Below are positions 1 to 9,166 of a stretch of 45,697 nucleotides of DNA, one piece after another. Position 1 is the first letter of the stretch; each line of letters opens with the position of its first letter. The stretch spans positions 1 to 45,697 of the forward strand of contig CAMMBX010000002.1 of NCBI GenBank assembly GCA_946494345.1, in the 5' to 3' direction. The notes under the pieces are model-generated. The model saw only the letters and a list, made by a program, of their open reading frames with translations. It ran no database searches and was not told the DNA's origin. A program made the position numbers and the translations under genes. The stretch comes from an uncultured Mycoplasmatota bacterium. Its GTDB lineage: Bacteria; Bacillota_I; Bacilli_A; RF39; UBA660.

Positions 1-30
1 CACTAAGAAATAGAAAAGAAAGAGAGGTGT

Positions 31-53
31 AGTCGAGATTTGTCTACTCGACT
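31..53 (+). promoter_or_regulatory. Hairpin between ribosome site and start codon
   Basis: A perfect 7-bp stem (AGTCGAG at 31-37, CTCGACT at 47-53) with a 9-nt loop lies between the Shine-Dalgarno sequence GAGGTG (24-29) and the ATG at 59. The linear distance from ribosome site to start is 29 nt, far too long. With the hairpin folded out, 6 nt remain, about the spacing used by the next gene. No other in-frame ATG, GTG or TTG and no closer ribosome site exists. Structure-bridged spacing is inferred; bridging hairpins of this kind are known from phage T4. Confidence 0.6.
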
Positions 54-58
54 GTCAT

Positions 59-802
59 ATGAATACAAAAAATGAATATGCAATTAAAGTAAGTCATGTT
101 ACTAAAAAATTTAAAGTTTATTATGATAAAGCAAACACTTTAAAAGAACAATTAGTATTTTGGAAAAGTAAAAATAAAGTAGAAGAAAGAACTGTTTTAA
201 ATGATATCAATTTAGAAATAAAAAAAGGTGAGACAGTTGCTTTAATAGGTACTAATGGTAGTGGAAAAAGTACTTTGCTAAAATTGATGACTAAAATAAT
301 TTATCCCACTAAAGGTAAAATAACAACAGTGGGAAAATTAACATCATTATTAGAGTTAGGTGCTGGCTTTCATGATGATTTTACTGGTAGAGAAAATATA
401 TATTTTAATGCATCAATATTCGGACTAACAAGAAGTGAAATAGATAAAAAAATAGATGATATTATCAAATTTTCTGAGTTAGAAGAATTTATAGATAATC
501 CCGTAAGAACATATTCATCTGGAATGTATATGCGTTTAGCTTTTTCTGTTGCTATTAATGTTAATGCGGAAATTCTTTTAATTGATGAGATACTTGCTGT
601 TGGCGACCAACACTTTCAAGATAAATGTTTTGATAAGTTAAAAGAACTTAAAGAAAGTGATAAAACAATTGTAATTGTAAGTCATAGCTTAGATTCAATT
701 AGAAAACTTTGTACAAGGGCTATTTGGATTAAAGATGGCCATGTAGAAATGGATGGAGAAACCAATAAAGTAATTGATAAATATTTAGAGGAATGCAAGT
801 AG
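59..802 (+). CDS. Polysaccharide/teichoic acid ABC exporter, ATPase (Wzt/TagH-like)
   Basis: This is the nucleotide-binding subunit of an ABC-2 exporter that moves a lipid-linked surface polysaccharide or teichoic acid across the membrane. It has a Walker A (GTNGSGKST, about residues 67-75), the signature YSSGMYMRL, a Walker B ILLIDEILAVGD, and an H-loop in IVSHS. The N-terminus (KVSHVTKKFKVYYDK) is typical of the RfbB/TagH subfamily. At 247 aa it is only the ATPase domain: the C-terminal glycan-binding extension of some Wzt proteins and the long tail of TagH are absent. The permease gene starts 10 nt downstream. The ATG at 59 is the only sensible start, although its ribosome site is 29 nt away across a hairpin. 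Confidence 0.9.
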   Translation: MNTKNEYAIKVSHVTKKFKVYYDKANTLKEQLVFWKSKNKVEERTVLNDINLEIKKGETVALIGTNGSGKSTLLKLMTKIIYPTKGKITTVGKLTSLLELGAGFHDDFTGRENIYFNASIFGLTRSEIDKKIDDIIKFSELEEFIDNPVRTYSSGMYMRLAFSVAINVNAEILLIDEILAVGDQHFQDKCFDKLKELKESDKTIVIVSHSLDSIRKLCTRAIWIKDGHVEMDGETNKVIDKYLEECK

Positions 803-812
803 AGGTGATAAT

Positions 813-1586
813 ATGCAATTAGCTAGAAATTTGTATAATTATAGAGAACTTTTAAAAAGTAATGTTAAAAAAGAGATTCGTGGTAAATATAAGGGATCTT
901 TTCTAGGTGTTTTGTGGTCATTTATTAATCCATTATTACAAGTAGCAGTATATGCAATTGTCTTTCCTTATATTATGAGAGTACAAACAGACAATTATCT
1001 AATATACTTAATTATTGGTATTATTCCTTGGACTTTTTTTACTACTGTTATTAATCAAGGCATGATTACGGTAAGAATAAATGCGGGCATTATAAAAAAA
1101 GTATATTTTCCAAGAGAAATTTTGCCAATTTCTGTGGCGGTTAGTGGCTTGATTAACTTTCTAATAAGCTGTATTATAATTTTATTATTTTGTATTTTTG
1201 GAGGAGTAGGTATTAGTTGGCATCTTATATTGTTACCATTTATTGCCATTATACAGTTTTTTTTAACACTAGGTATTGTCTTTGCTTTAAGTGCTATTAA
1301 TGTATATATTAAAGATACTGAATATTTAATAGCTTTCTTCCTTAATATGTTATTTTATGCAACTCCAATTCTTTATGAAGCAACATTATTTCCAGAAAGT
1401 ATTAGATTTATACTTTATTTAAATCCAATGACACAAGTTGTTTTAGCATATCGAGATATTTTCTTATATCATCAAGTGCCAGAATTGAGCGGCATAATTT
1501 ATTTAATTATAATAACAATTATAATATTTGCATTAGGTCTATTAATATTTAGAAAATTGGAAAAAGGTTTTGCAGAGGAGGTATAA
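813..1586 (+). CDS. Polysaccharide ABC exporter permease (Wzm/TagG-like)
   Basis: ABC-2 type integral membrane protein of 257 aa and the partner of the ATPase just upstream. About six hydrophobic segments follow a cytoplasmic N-terminus containing IRGKYKGSFLGVLWSFINP, the characteristic first part of this family. The ribosome site GAGGTG sits 5-6 nt before the ATG. ATPase-before-permease is the reverse of the order in many tagGH or wzm-wzt operons. The end lies immediately before the start of the next gene, whose ribosome site is inside this gene. The exported glycan cannot be named; the neighbouring rhamnose genes suggest a rhamnose-containing polymer. Confidence 0.9.
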   Translation: MQLARNLYNYRELLKSNVKKEIRGKYKGSFLGVLWSFINPLLQVAVYAIVFPYIMRVQTDNYLIYLIIGIIPWTFFTTVINQGMITVRINAGIIKKVYFPREILPISVAVSGLINFLISCIIILLFCIFGGVGISWHLILLPFIAIIQFFLTLGIVFALSAINVYIKDTEYLIAFFLNMLFYATPILYEATLFPESIRFILYLNPMTQVVLAYRDIFLYHQVPELSGIIYLIIITIIIFALGLLIFRKLEKGFAEEV

Positions 1587-1587
1587 T

Positions 1588-3750
1588 ATGAAATGTGATT
1601 ATGTACATATTGAAGAAGCGAGAGTTTATGGAGTTAAGAATCCTAAATTCTTTGTTATTGGTAGTGTAATGGATAAGAATGCTACTTTTAAGATATTAGC
1701 AGATGGTAAAGAAATAGAATATCATAAATTGCCTAATTTAGCGAATTGTGGTTTTTGTTTAGAAGCTGAACTTACTAATGATATGAAAAAATTAGAAGTA
1801 TATGCTATTAAAGATGGCAAAGAAGAACTTATTTGTGTAAGAGAAAACTCTAAAATGCATCGTATTAAAACTAAAATTAGAAAGACTCTTGAACCATTTG
1901 AGATTAAAATAAAGAAAATAGCCCATGTTTTTGCTAGTTTCTTTAAAGCGATAGGTCGTGGCTTTAGATTTTTATGGAGAGAACATCATCTATTAGTTCC
2001 TCCAACATTATGGGGAAAATATTTAAAAGACTTTGCTACTAAAATGAAAGAAATATTTAGAGGGGGACTATATTTAGATCCAGGTACACCTAGTGATTAT
2101 CAATATTGGTTAAAAAGACAAGCTTTAGCATATCCTAGAGAAGAACCTAAAAAATTAAAATATAATCCTAAAATATCTATGGTTATACCAGTTTATAATG
2201 TAAGTAGAGAATTATTAAGCGATTGTCTAGATTCTATTTTAAATCAAAGTTATACAAATTTTGAAATATGTCTTGCTGATGATAAATCTACTAATAAAGA
2301 AACAATTGATACTTTAAAAGAATATATGAAAAAAGATGAAAGAATTAAAGTAGTATTTAGAAAAGAAAATGGTCATATATCAAAAGCGACAAATAGTGCA
2401 ATAGAAATCGCTACAGGTGAGTTTATTGGGCTTATGGATAATGATGACACTCTAGATCAAGACGCTTTATGTGAAGTTGCTAAACTTTTAAATGAAGATA
2501 AGACTTTAGATATGATTTATACTGATGAAGATAAACTTGATATGAAAGGAAATAGAAGAGATCCTCATTTTAAAGCAGATTTTTCACCAGATACATTATT
2601 AAGTAGTAATTATATTTGTCATTTCTGTGTTTTGAGAAAGAAAATAGTTGATAAAATAGGAGGCTTTAGAGTAGGTTATGAAGGCAGTCAAGATCATGAT
2701 TTATTCTTAAGATTTACAGAAGTTAGTGATAGAGTAGGACATATTCCTAAAGTTTTATATCACTGGAGAATGATACCAGGTTCTACTGCTGCTACTATAG
2801 ATAGTAAAAGTTATGCTTTAGAGCGTGGTAAGAAGTGTGTTGAAGATGCTTTAAAAAGAAGAAAAATAAAAGGTGAAGTTACTATTAAATATAATCACTA
2901 TTTAGTAGAGTATAAATATTCTAAAGAACCTAGTATTTCTATAATTATTCCTACTAAAGATCATGCTGATGATACTAGAAAGTGTTTAGTATCAGTATTT
3001 GATAAAACTAATTACAAAAATTATGAAGTTGTTTTAGTTAATAATAATAGTACAGAGCAAGAATTATTTGATTTAATAGATGAGTTTAAAAAGAAATATA
3101 AAAACTTTAGAGTAGTAGATGCTCCTATTCCCTTTAATTATTCAAAAATAAATAATATGGCTGTTAAAACTTGTAAGAGTGATTATATAGTATTATTAAA
3201 TAATGATACTGAACTAATAACAGGAGATTGGTTGAAAATAATGGTTGGTTATGCTATGCAAAAACATATTGGTACAGTAGGTGTTAAACTACTTTATCCT
3301 GATAATACTATTCAACATGGAGGCGTTGTTCTTGGAGTAGGAGGAATTGCTAATCATGCTTTCTTAGGAGAGTCAAGAGACTCTATTGGTTTATATGCCC
3401 GACTTGCCCTACCTCATAACTATAGTGCTAATACAGCAGCTTGTTTTATGGTATCAAGAAAAAAATATGATGAAGTAGGTGGACTCGAAGAGGAACTTAT
3501 GGTAGCGTATAATGATATAGACTTTAATTTAAAGCTTTTAGAAAAAGGATATTATAATGTCTTTCTTCCTCAAGTAGAATTATATCATTATGAGTCTAAA
3601 TCAAGAGGACTTGATACAACAACAGAAAAATATAAAAGATTTATGAAAGAACAATATTATATGTATGAAAAATGGGATAAATATATTGATAGAGATCCAT
3701 TTTATAATAAAAATTTCAGCATAACAAAAAGCTTTTATTTGGACAAATAG
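1588..3750 (+). CDS. Two-domain family 2 glycosyltransferase
   Basis: A 720-aa protein with two GT-A (GT2) domains in tandem. The first begins at ISMVIPVYN (about residue 196) and has the metal-site motif MDNDDT. The second begins at ISIIIPTKDH (about 450) and has LLNNDTE, followed by YNDIDFNLKLLEKGY, typical of rhamnosyltransferase-like O-antigen enzymes. The first 160 residues form a separate N-terminal region with a basic, possibly membrane-associated helix. It probably adds two sugars, or alternates two activities, during glycan assembly on the cytoplasmic face. The start at 1588 is chosen because AGGAGG lies 6-7 nt upstream; an in-frame ATG at 1570 has no such site. Substrates are not predictable. 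Confidence 0.85.
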   Translation: MKCDYVHIEEARVYGVKNPKFFVIGSVMDKNATFKILADGKEIEYHKLPNLANCGFCLEAELTNDMKKLEVYAIKDGKEELICVRENSKMHRIKTKIRKTLEPFEIKIKKIAHVFASFFKAIGRGFRFLWREHHLLVPPTLWGKYLKDFATKMKEIFRGGLYLDPGTPSDYQYWLKRQALAYPREEPKKLKYNPKISMVIPVYNVSRELLSDCLDSILNQSYTNFEICLADDKSTNKETIDTLKEYMKKDERIKVVFRKENGHISKATNSAIEIATGEFIGLMDNDDTLDQDALCEVAKLLNEDKTLDMIYTDEDKLDMKGNRRDPHFKADFSPDTLLSSNYICHFCVLRKKIVDKIGGFRVGYEGSQDHDLFLRFTEVSDRVGHIPKVLYHWRMIPGSTAATIDSKSYALERGKKCVEDALKRRKIKGEVTIKYNHYLVEYKYSKEPSISIIIPTKDHADDTRKCLVSVFDKTNYKNYEVVLVNNNSTEQELFDLIDEFKKKYKNFRVVDAPIPFNYSKINNMAVKTCKSDYIVLLNNDTELITGDWLKIMVGYAMQKHIGTVGVKLLYPDNTIQHGGVVLGVGGIANHAFLGESRDSIGLYARLALPHNYSANTAACFMVSRKKYDEVGGLEEELMVAYNDIDFNLKLLEKGYYNVFLPQVELYHYESKSRGLDTTTEKYKRFMKEQYYMYEKWDKYIDRDPFYNKNFSITKSFYLDK

Positions 3751-3836
3751 ATAGGAGTAGTAATTATTGGAAAATATTTATTATATGTCAAATATATCTT
3801 TGTATATTATTATAACTAGTTATAGGAGGTAAAAAT

Positions 3837-5921
3837 GTGAAAAAATTAAAGTGTTTTTTCAAAAAAAATAGTAAGTTGCTATGGTATTTGTTAGCTTTAT
3901 TAACAATATTTTTAGTATTTATTCCTATATATTATAAATTTCCTCAATATAAAGTAACTATGGCATTTGAAGGAATGTTAATAGTTTTAACATTATTATG
4001 TTATTTTTTTACAAATATTTTTAAAAAAATAGGTAATTTTCTTATAGAATTTAGATATCCTGTTGCTTTAATAATATTTATTTTGTGTGTATTACTAAAA
4101 ATAAATATGTCTTCCATTGGAATGTATAATGTAGTATTAAATGATCGAGGGGGAAATAATAATGATAATGTTTGGGGAATTAGCAGGGAAATTAGATCTG
4201 ATGAATGGCTAGTTCATACACCATATTATTTTTCACAGCAGTATAATGATTATAAAAAAATAAGTAATCTTATGAGTTTATCTGGTCAAGATATGATAGT
4301 TGGCTATAATGCTCCTGTTAAAGATATATCTTTATTAGCTAAACCTCTTACTTGGGGATATTTATTGTTAGGAAATGATTATGGTCTTTCTTGGTATTGG
4401 TGTTTAAAAATAATTTTATTTTCACTGGGAGCTTTTGAATTAACGATGATTATTACTAAGAAAAATAAATTAGTATCTTGTTTGGGCGTATTATTAATTG
4501 CATTTGCTCCTACTATGCAGTGGTGGTTTGTTCCTCACTTTGTAGATGTTGTTTTATGGAGTATATGGTTACTTGTTTTGGCTTATCATTTTTTTACTGC
4601 TAAGACGAGGCGATTTAGGAACTTACTTACAATACTTACTCCTCTTGCAGGTTGTGTATTTGTCTTATCATTGTTTCCATCTTTACAAATACCACTTGGA
4701 CTTTTGGCTATTCTTCTATTAGTAGTATTCTTAATAAGAGATAAAAATACGATAACATTTAAAAAAAAGAATCTAATTAATATTTTAATTATGATTGCAA
4801 TTGCTGGAGTTATTTTAGGATATACTTTATTTACATCACTTGAGGCTATAAAGGCTTTGTATAGTACTTCATATCCTGGTAAGCGAGTTTCTTTTGGTAA
4901 TACTGGAACTTTAGAGTCTATTTTTACAAATTTAACAACTATATTTTTACCATATAAGGATATTAATTATCTTAATAATTGTGAAGTTAGTGATTTTATT
5001 CATTTCGCACCGATTTTTTTGCTTATTTATCCTTTGATTTACAAATATTTAAAAAAGAAAAAATCTAACGATTTAATAGTTGGTAATGCTTTATTGGTTG
5101 CAATTATTGTTAGTTTAACATTTTATTTAGTAGGCTTTTCAGAAATTCTTTCTAAAATTACATTGTTTTCTTATGTTAATAGAATTCAAACTGTTTATGG
5201 ATTTATTGCTGTTCTGTTTAGTTTATGGTGTATTTATGTCTTATTTAAGTATAAAGATATTTTAACTAACAAACAAAAAATTATTTCTTTAATAATATTT
5301 GTAGTTGTCTATATTTTAATAATAAGTGAACAGCTTCTTTCTTATATGCCTATATATGTATATATTATAGAGATATTAGTTTTTGCTTTTATTATATTTA
5401 CTGTTTATTATAATTTAAAATACTTGACTACAGCTTTGATATTTCTTTTGATTTTATTTTCATCATTTACAATTAATCCAATTATAAGTGGTGATGATGC
5501 TTTAACTAATCACAAAATAATTGATGAAGCGAAAGAAATATATGAAAGTGATAAAGGATATTTCTTAACTATAGATACTTTGCATATGCAATCTTTACTT
5601 TTAGCGAATGGTGTAGATGTACTTAATGCAGTTAATTTTTACCCTGACTTTGCAAAATGGGAAGAATTAGATGAACATAAAGAAAATTATGAGTATTATA
5701 ATCGGTACTTGCATATGAACTTTAAACTTACTAATAAGAAAACGAATTTCAATCTTATTACTGATGATAATCTAGAGATTAATATTAATCCTAGAGATTT
5801 AGAGAAAATTGATGTAAAGTATTTGTTAGCTCCTTATGATGTATCTAATACATTAGAAGATAATGATGTTGACTTTGAAACATTGTATAATGAAGATTAT
5901 TATATTTATAAACTAGGATAG
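3837..5921 (+). CDS. Polytopic membrane protein, probable GT-C-type glycosyltransferase
   Basis: A 694-aa protein with a dozen or more hydrophobic segments and a large extracytoplasmic loop after the third helix. That loop has the motif ISREIRSDEWLVHTPYYFS, an acidic pattern like the first loop of GT-C enzymes that use polyprenyl-phosphate sugars. The C-terminal roughly 130 residues are hydrophilic. The context of polyprenyl-phosphate glycosyltransferases and GtrA supports a role in glycosylating an exported glycan outside the membrane. The start is GTG at 3837 with AGGAGGT at 3824-3830. An ATG two bases earlier (3835) runs straight into TGA. No specific family is assigned with certainty. Confidence 0.65.
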   Translation: MKKLKCFFKKNSKLLWYLLALLTIFLVFIPIYYKFPQYKVTMAFEGMLIVLTLLCYFFTNIFKKIGNFLIEFRYPVALIIFILCVLLKINMSSIGMYNVVLNDRGGNNNDNVWGISREIRSDEWLVHTPYYFSQQYNDYKKISNLMSLSGQDMIVGYNAPVKDISLLAKPLTWGYLLLGNDYGLSWYWCLKIILFSLGAFELTMIITKKNKLVSCLGVLLIAFAPTMQWWFVPHFVDVVLWSIWLLVLAYHFFTAKTRRFRNLLTILTPLAGCVFVLSLFPSLQIPLGLLAILLLVVFLIRDKNTITFKKKNLINILIMIAIAGVILGYTLFTSLEAIKALYSTSYPGKRVSFGNTGTLESIFTNLTTIFLPYKDINYLNNCEVSDFIHFAPIFLLIYPLIYKYLKKKKSNDLIVGNALLVAIIVSLTFYLVGFSEILSKITLFSYVNRIQTVYGFIAVLFSLWCIYVLFKYKDILTNKQKIISLIIFVVVYILIISEQLLSYMPIYVYIIEILVFAFIIFTVYYNLKYLTTALIFLLILFSSFTINPIISGDDALTNHKIIDEAKEIYESDKGYFLTIDTLHMQSLLLANGVDVLNAVNFYPDFAKWEELDEHKENYEYYNRYLHMNFKLTNKKTNFNLITDDNLEININPRDLEKIDVKYLLAPYDVSNTLEDNDVDFETLYNEDYYIYKLG

Positions 5922-5934
5922 ATAGGATGGTATT

Positions 5935-7680
5935 ATGAATAATAAATTATTAAAAAGTATTTTAGCTTTAGTTTCTGCTATTATTAGTGTTAATGTATTT
6001 GGTTTAGCAAGTGATAATTTTTTAGGAATTACTATTATTTTATTTATCCTTTTCTTTTTTTATAATTTTATTTTGAAAAATATTAGTTTTGATAAAAGAA
6101 AAGTTACTATTTCTTTATTACTTGCTTTTATTTATACTATTTTAAATTTACTAGGTAATATTGTGATAAATGATTTAGTTGTGAGCTTTTCTTTTGTTAT
6201 AAATATAATAGGTAATTTAATATTATTCTCATTTATATGTTTATTTCTTTTTTCTAAAATAGAAGATTTAATTAAAGTAAGGGAAAAGTTTTCTTTTAAG
6301 TTTAATATCTATAAAATTAAACATTTTAAACTTATAGTAATGATTATATTATTTGTTTGCTATATTCCAGCTTTTATAGCATCTTTTCCGGGTGTTTTTG
6401 CTTATGATGCTCCACATCAAGTAACGCAGTTTATAACTTCTAATATTGGTAATAATCAACCGGTAGTTAGTTCGTTATTTATATATTTAATAATGAGTAT
6501 AGGTAAATTTATTTTCTCTTCTTGGGAAGGGGGATTAGCTTTATTTATTGTAGTGCAGATGCTTATTTGCTTTTATGTAATTGCTTATCTTTTAGATTTT
6601 TTAAGAGAAGAGAAGGTTAATCCTATAATAATAATTATTACGTTACTTTTCTTTGCTTTATTTCCTGTTAATCATTTATTTATGGTTAATTCTGGTAAGG
6701 ATACTTTGTTTTCTTATTTCTTCTTATTCTTTGTTATTACTATTATTGAAATGTTTAAAGATAAAGAAAAGTTTTTTAAATCAAAAGGTAAAGTTATTAG
6801 GTTAGTTATTTTGATTTTATTAACTTTATTTTGGCGTAATAATATGATATACGTTTTTATAATAACTGCTTTGATATATTTAATTGTATTAAAAAAAAAT
6901 TGTTTAAAATGGCTTATTATAATGATAGTTACAATTGTTCCTTACTTTGTTGTAACTGGACCTGTTTATGATAGTTTAGGTATAAGAAATTCTAATACTA
7001 GAGAGATGATGAGTATTCCTGCTCAAAGTATTGTTAATATTTATACTAAGAATTCTGATAGTATAAGTAATAAGGATAAAAAGATGATTAAATATTATTT
7101 TGGTACTAATAATGTAGAGGAGTTAAAGGGAATTTATAGGCCATTTAATGGTGATAATACTAAAGTATCAATTAACAATGAAAAATTATTGGAAAATACT
7201 GGTGATTTTGTAAAGTTATTTTTATCTTTATCATTTAGATATCCAGTTGACTTTTTAGAAGCTTTTCTTTCAAATACTCTTGGTTATTGGTATCCTAATA
7301 TTAATTTTCCTAATGATGGAGTTTATCCTCAAAAATATATAGAATATACTAATTCTACTTATGAAGTTGAAATGATGACTGATAGATATGACTATTTACC
7401 ATCTTTGTCTAATTACTATTTAGATTTAGGTGAAGGAAGAGGTCTTTCTATGCTTGGACCTTTAGCATTTCTTGGTAATATGGGCTTAATATTATGGATA
7501 TATCTTTTCTTTATAGCTTATTCTATCTATAAGAGGAGATATAATATCTTATTATATTTGATTCCATTAGCATTGTTATTTGCAACTAATTTATTAGGAC
7601 CAGTTGTAATTTTTAGATATGTATATTATCTATTAATTTCAATGATTCTATTTGTTGTTTTATCTTTTAGAAAAGAGTAA
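5935..7680 (+). CDS. DUF6020-like polytopic membrane protein (probable GT-C)
   Basis: A 581-aa integral membrane protein. The first large outer loop carries SFPGVFAYDAPHQVTQF followed by NNQPVVSS, the pattern of the DUF6020 family (PG-hF-hD-P-Q, then N/H-P-h). Further conserved pieces are VNSGKDTLFSYFF and a buried RNNMIYV. Proteins with this layout resemble GT-C glycosyltransferases that take sugars from polyprenyl phosphate. It starts 13 nt after the previous gene and is probably co-transcribed with it. Function as a glycosyltransferase is inferred from topology and neighbours. Confidence 0.7.
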   Translation: MNNKLLKSILALVSAIISVNVFGLASDNFLGITIILFILFFFYNFILKNISFDKRKVTISLLLAFIYTILNLLGNIVINDLVVSFSFVINIIGNLILFSFICLFLFSKIEDLIKVREKFSFKFNIYKIKHFKLIVMIILFVCYIPAFIASFPGVFAYDAPHQVTQFITSNIGNNQPVVSSLFIYLIMSIGKFIFSSWEGGLALFIVVQMLICFYVIAYLLDFLREEKVNPIIIIITLLFFALFPVNHLFMVNSGKDTLFSYFFLFFVITIIEMFKDKEKFFKSKGKVIRLVILILLTLFWRNNMIYVFIITALIYLIVLKKNCLKWLIIMIVTIVPYFVVTGPVYDSLGIRNSNTREMMSIPAQSIVNIYTKNSDSISNKDKKMIKYYFGTNNVEELKGIYRPFNGDNTKVSINNEKLLENTGDFVKLFLSLSFRYPVDFLEAFLSNTLGYWYPNINFPNDGVYPQKYIEYTNSTYEVEMMTDRYDYLPSLSNYYLDLGEGRGLSMLGPLAFLGNMGLILWIYLFFIAYSIYKRRYNILLYLIPLALLFATNLLGPVVIFRYVYYLLISMILFVVLSFRKE

Positions 7681-7690
7681 TATTTAGTAA

Positions 7691-7719
7691 TTGAAAGAGC
7701 TAGGGTATTGTGTTACAAT
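7691..7719 (+). promoter_or_regulatory. Sigma-A-type promoter
   Basis: TTGAAA (7691-7696) and TACAAT (7714-7719) are separated by exactly 17 nt. A TG lies one base before the -10 box (extended -10). It would start a transcript about 20 nt before the ribosome site of the polyprenyl glycosyltransferase gene and so subdivide the glycan locus. Confidence 0.65.
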
Positions 7720-7745
7720 TTAAGTGAAATGAGGAGAGAAGTATA

Positions 7746-8705
7746 ATGAAAAAAAATGTAGAAAACAAATATAATGATAAAAAAATAGCAGTGTTAATTC
7801 CTTGTTATAATGAGGCTTTAACAGTAGAAAAAGTAGTTAAAGATTATAAAAAGGCTTTACCTAATGCTGATATTTATGTTTATGATAATAATTCTACTGA
7901 TGGGACTGATGAAATTGCAAGAAAAGCAGGGGCAATAGTTCGTTATGAGTATCGTCAAGGTAAAGGTAATGTTATTAGAAGTATGTTTAAAGATATAGAT
8001 GCGGATTGCTATCTAATGATAGATGGTGATGATACTTATCCTGCTAGTAATGCTAAAGAGATGTGTGAGTATGTTTTAGATGGTAAAGCTGATATGGTAA
8101 TAGGTGATAGATTATCTAGTACATATTTTACAGAAAATAAAAGAGCATTTCATAACTTTGGTAATAAGTTAGTTAGAAGTTTAATTAATCATTTATTTAA
8201 GAGTAATATAAGAGATATAATGACAGGATATCGGGCTTTTAGTTATGAATTTGTTAAGACTTTTCCTGTTTTGTCAAAGGGATTTGAAATTGAAAATGAG
8301 ATGACTATTCATGCTGTTTATAATAATTTTAAATTAGTAGAGATACCTGTTAATTATAAAGATCGTCCGGAAGGAAGTGTTTCTAAGCTTAATACGTATT
8401 CTGATGGTTTTAAGGTATTAATGACAATAACAAGGTTATTTAAAGAATATAAGCCAACTGTTTTCTTTAGTCTTATTGGAACTATTTTATTAATTCTTGC
8501 TTTAATATTTGGTATACCTGTTTTTAATGAATTCTTTAAAACTGGTATGGTTCCAAGATTTCCAACATTAATATTTTCATTAGTTTTATTGTTAATTTCT
8601 ATTTTAATGTATATTACAGGGATTATTTTAGAAGTAGTTGCTAAGAAAAATAAGCAAATATTTGAATTGTTTTTAATTAGAACAAAGAGGGATAATAATG
8701 AATAG
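7746..8705 (+). CDS. Polyprenyl-phosphate glycosyltransferase, GT2 (DPM-like)
   Basis: A 319-aa GT2 enzyme of the dolichol-phosphate-mannose-synthase type that moves a sugar from a nucleotide sugar to a polyprenyl phosphate on the cytoplasmic face. Visible are VLIPCYNEALTVEKVV at the N-terminus, the YDNNSTDGT turn, the metal site MIDGDDTYPA and the acceptor-loop region IMTGYRAFS. Two C-terminal transmembrane helices (about 235-310) match the DPM subgroup with a membrane anchor. It overlaps the next gene (GtrA) by 8 nt, so the two are translationally coupled. Donor sugar unknown. Confidence 0.85.
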   Translation: MKKNVENKYNDKKIAVLIPCYNEALTVEKVVKDYKKALPNADIYVYDNNSTDGTDEIARKAGAIVRYEYRQGKGNVIRSMFKDIDADCYLMIDGDDTYPASNAKEMCEYVLDGKADMVIGDRLSSTYFTENKRAFHNFGNKLVRSLINHLFKSNIRDIMTGYRAFSYEFVKTFPVLSKGFEIENEMTIHAVYNNFKLVEIPVNYKDRPEGSVSKLNTYSDGFKVLMTITRLFKEYKPTVFFSLIGTILLILALIFGIPVFNEFFKTGMVPRFPTLIFSLVLLLISILMYITGIILEVVAKKNKQIFELFLIRTKRDNNE

Positions 8706-9153
8706 TGAAGATAAAACTGCTTTATTTGTAAAGAAAATGTTGAAGATGTTTCATATTAAATTAAAACCTAAGCATGAAAAATTATTTATTCAGATTTTTA
8801 AGTTTGGAATAGTTGGTGGCACGGCTTTTGTAATTGATTTTGTTTTTCTTTATGTTTTTAGAGAATTTTGTCATTTTCCAGTACTTGTTTCTAATACTTT
8901 AGCATTTTGTATTTCTGTTATTTACAACTATATTGCAAGTGTTAAATGGGTATTTGATGTTAATAAGGAAAAAGATGCTAGGAAGCAATTTGTTGTTTTT
9001 ATAGTATTTAGTGTTATTGGATTGTTAATAAATGATTTAATTATGTGGGTAAGTGTAGATTTCTTAAATATTTATTACTTACTTGCAAAAATAATTGCAA
9101 CAGCAGTTGTTATGGTATTTAATTTTGTAACTAGAAAGATTTTTTTAGAGTAG
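8698..9153 (+). CDS. GtrA family membrane protein
   Basis: A small protein (151 aa) with four hydrophobic helices. The first begins with the family motif KFGIVGGTAFVIDFVFLYVF, followed by NTLAFCISVIYNYIASVKWVF and a C-terminal NFVTRKIFLE (the usual 'NF...+++F' end). GtrA proteins are thought to flip polyprenyl-phosphate-linked sugars to the outer leaflet for use by GT-C enzymes. The gene overlaps the DPM-like glycosyltransferase upstream by 8 nt, a classic pairing. Confidence 0.9.
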   Translation: MNSEDKTALFVKKMLKMFHIKLKPKHEKLFIQIFKFGIVGGTAFVIDFVFLYVFREFCHFPVLVSNTLAFCISVIYNYIASVKWVFDVNKEKDARKQFVVFIVFSVIGLLINDLIMWVSVDFLNIYYLLAKIIATAVVMVFNFVTRKIFLE

Positions 9154-9166
9154 GTGGTGATTAATA

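Noticed and set aside
1055..1249. A 64-codon open frame on the - strand within the permease gene.
   Set aside because: It lies fully inside a well-supported gene, lacks a ribosome site and has no recognisable protein features.
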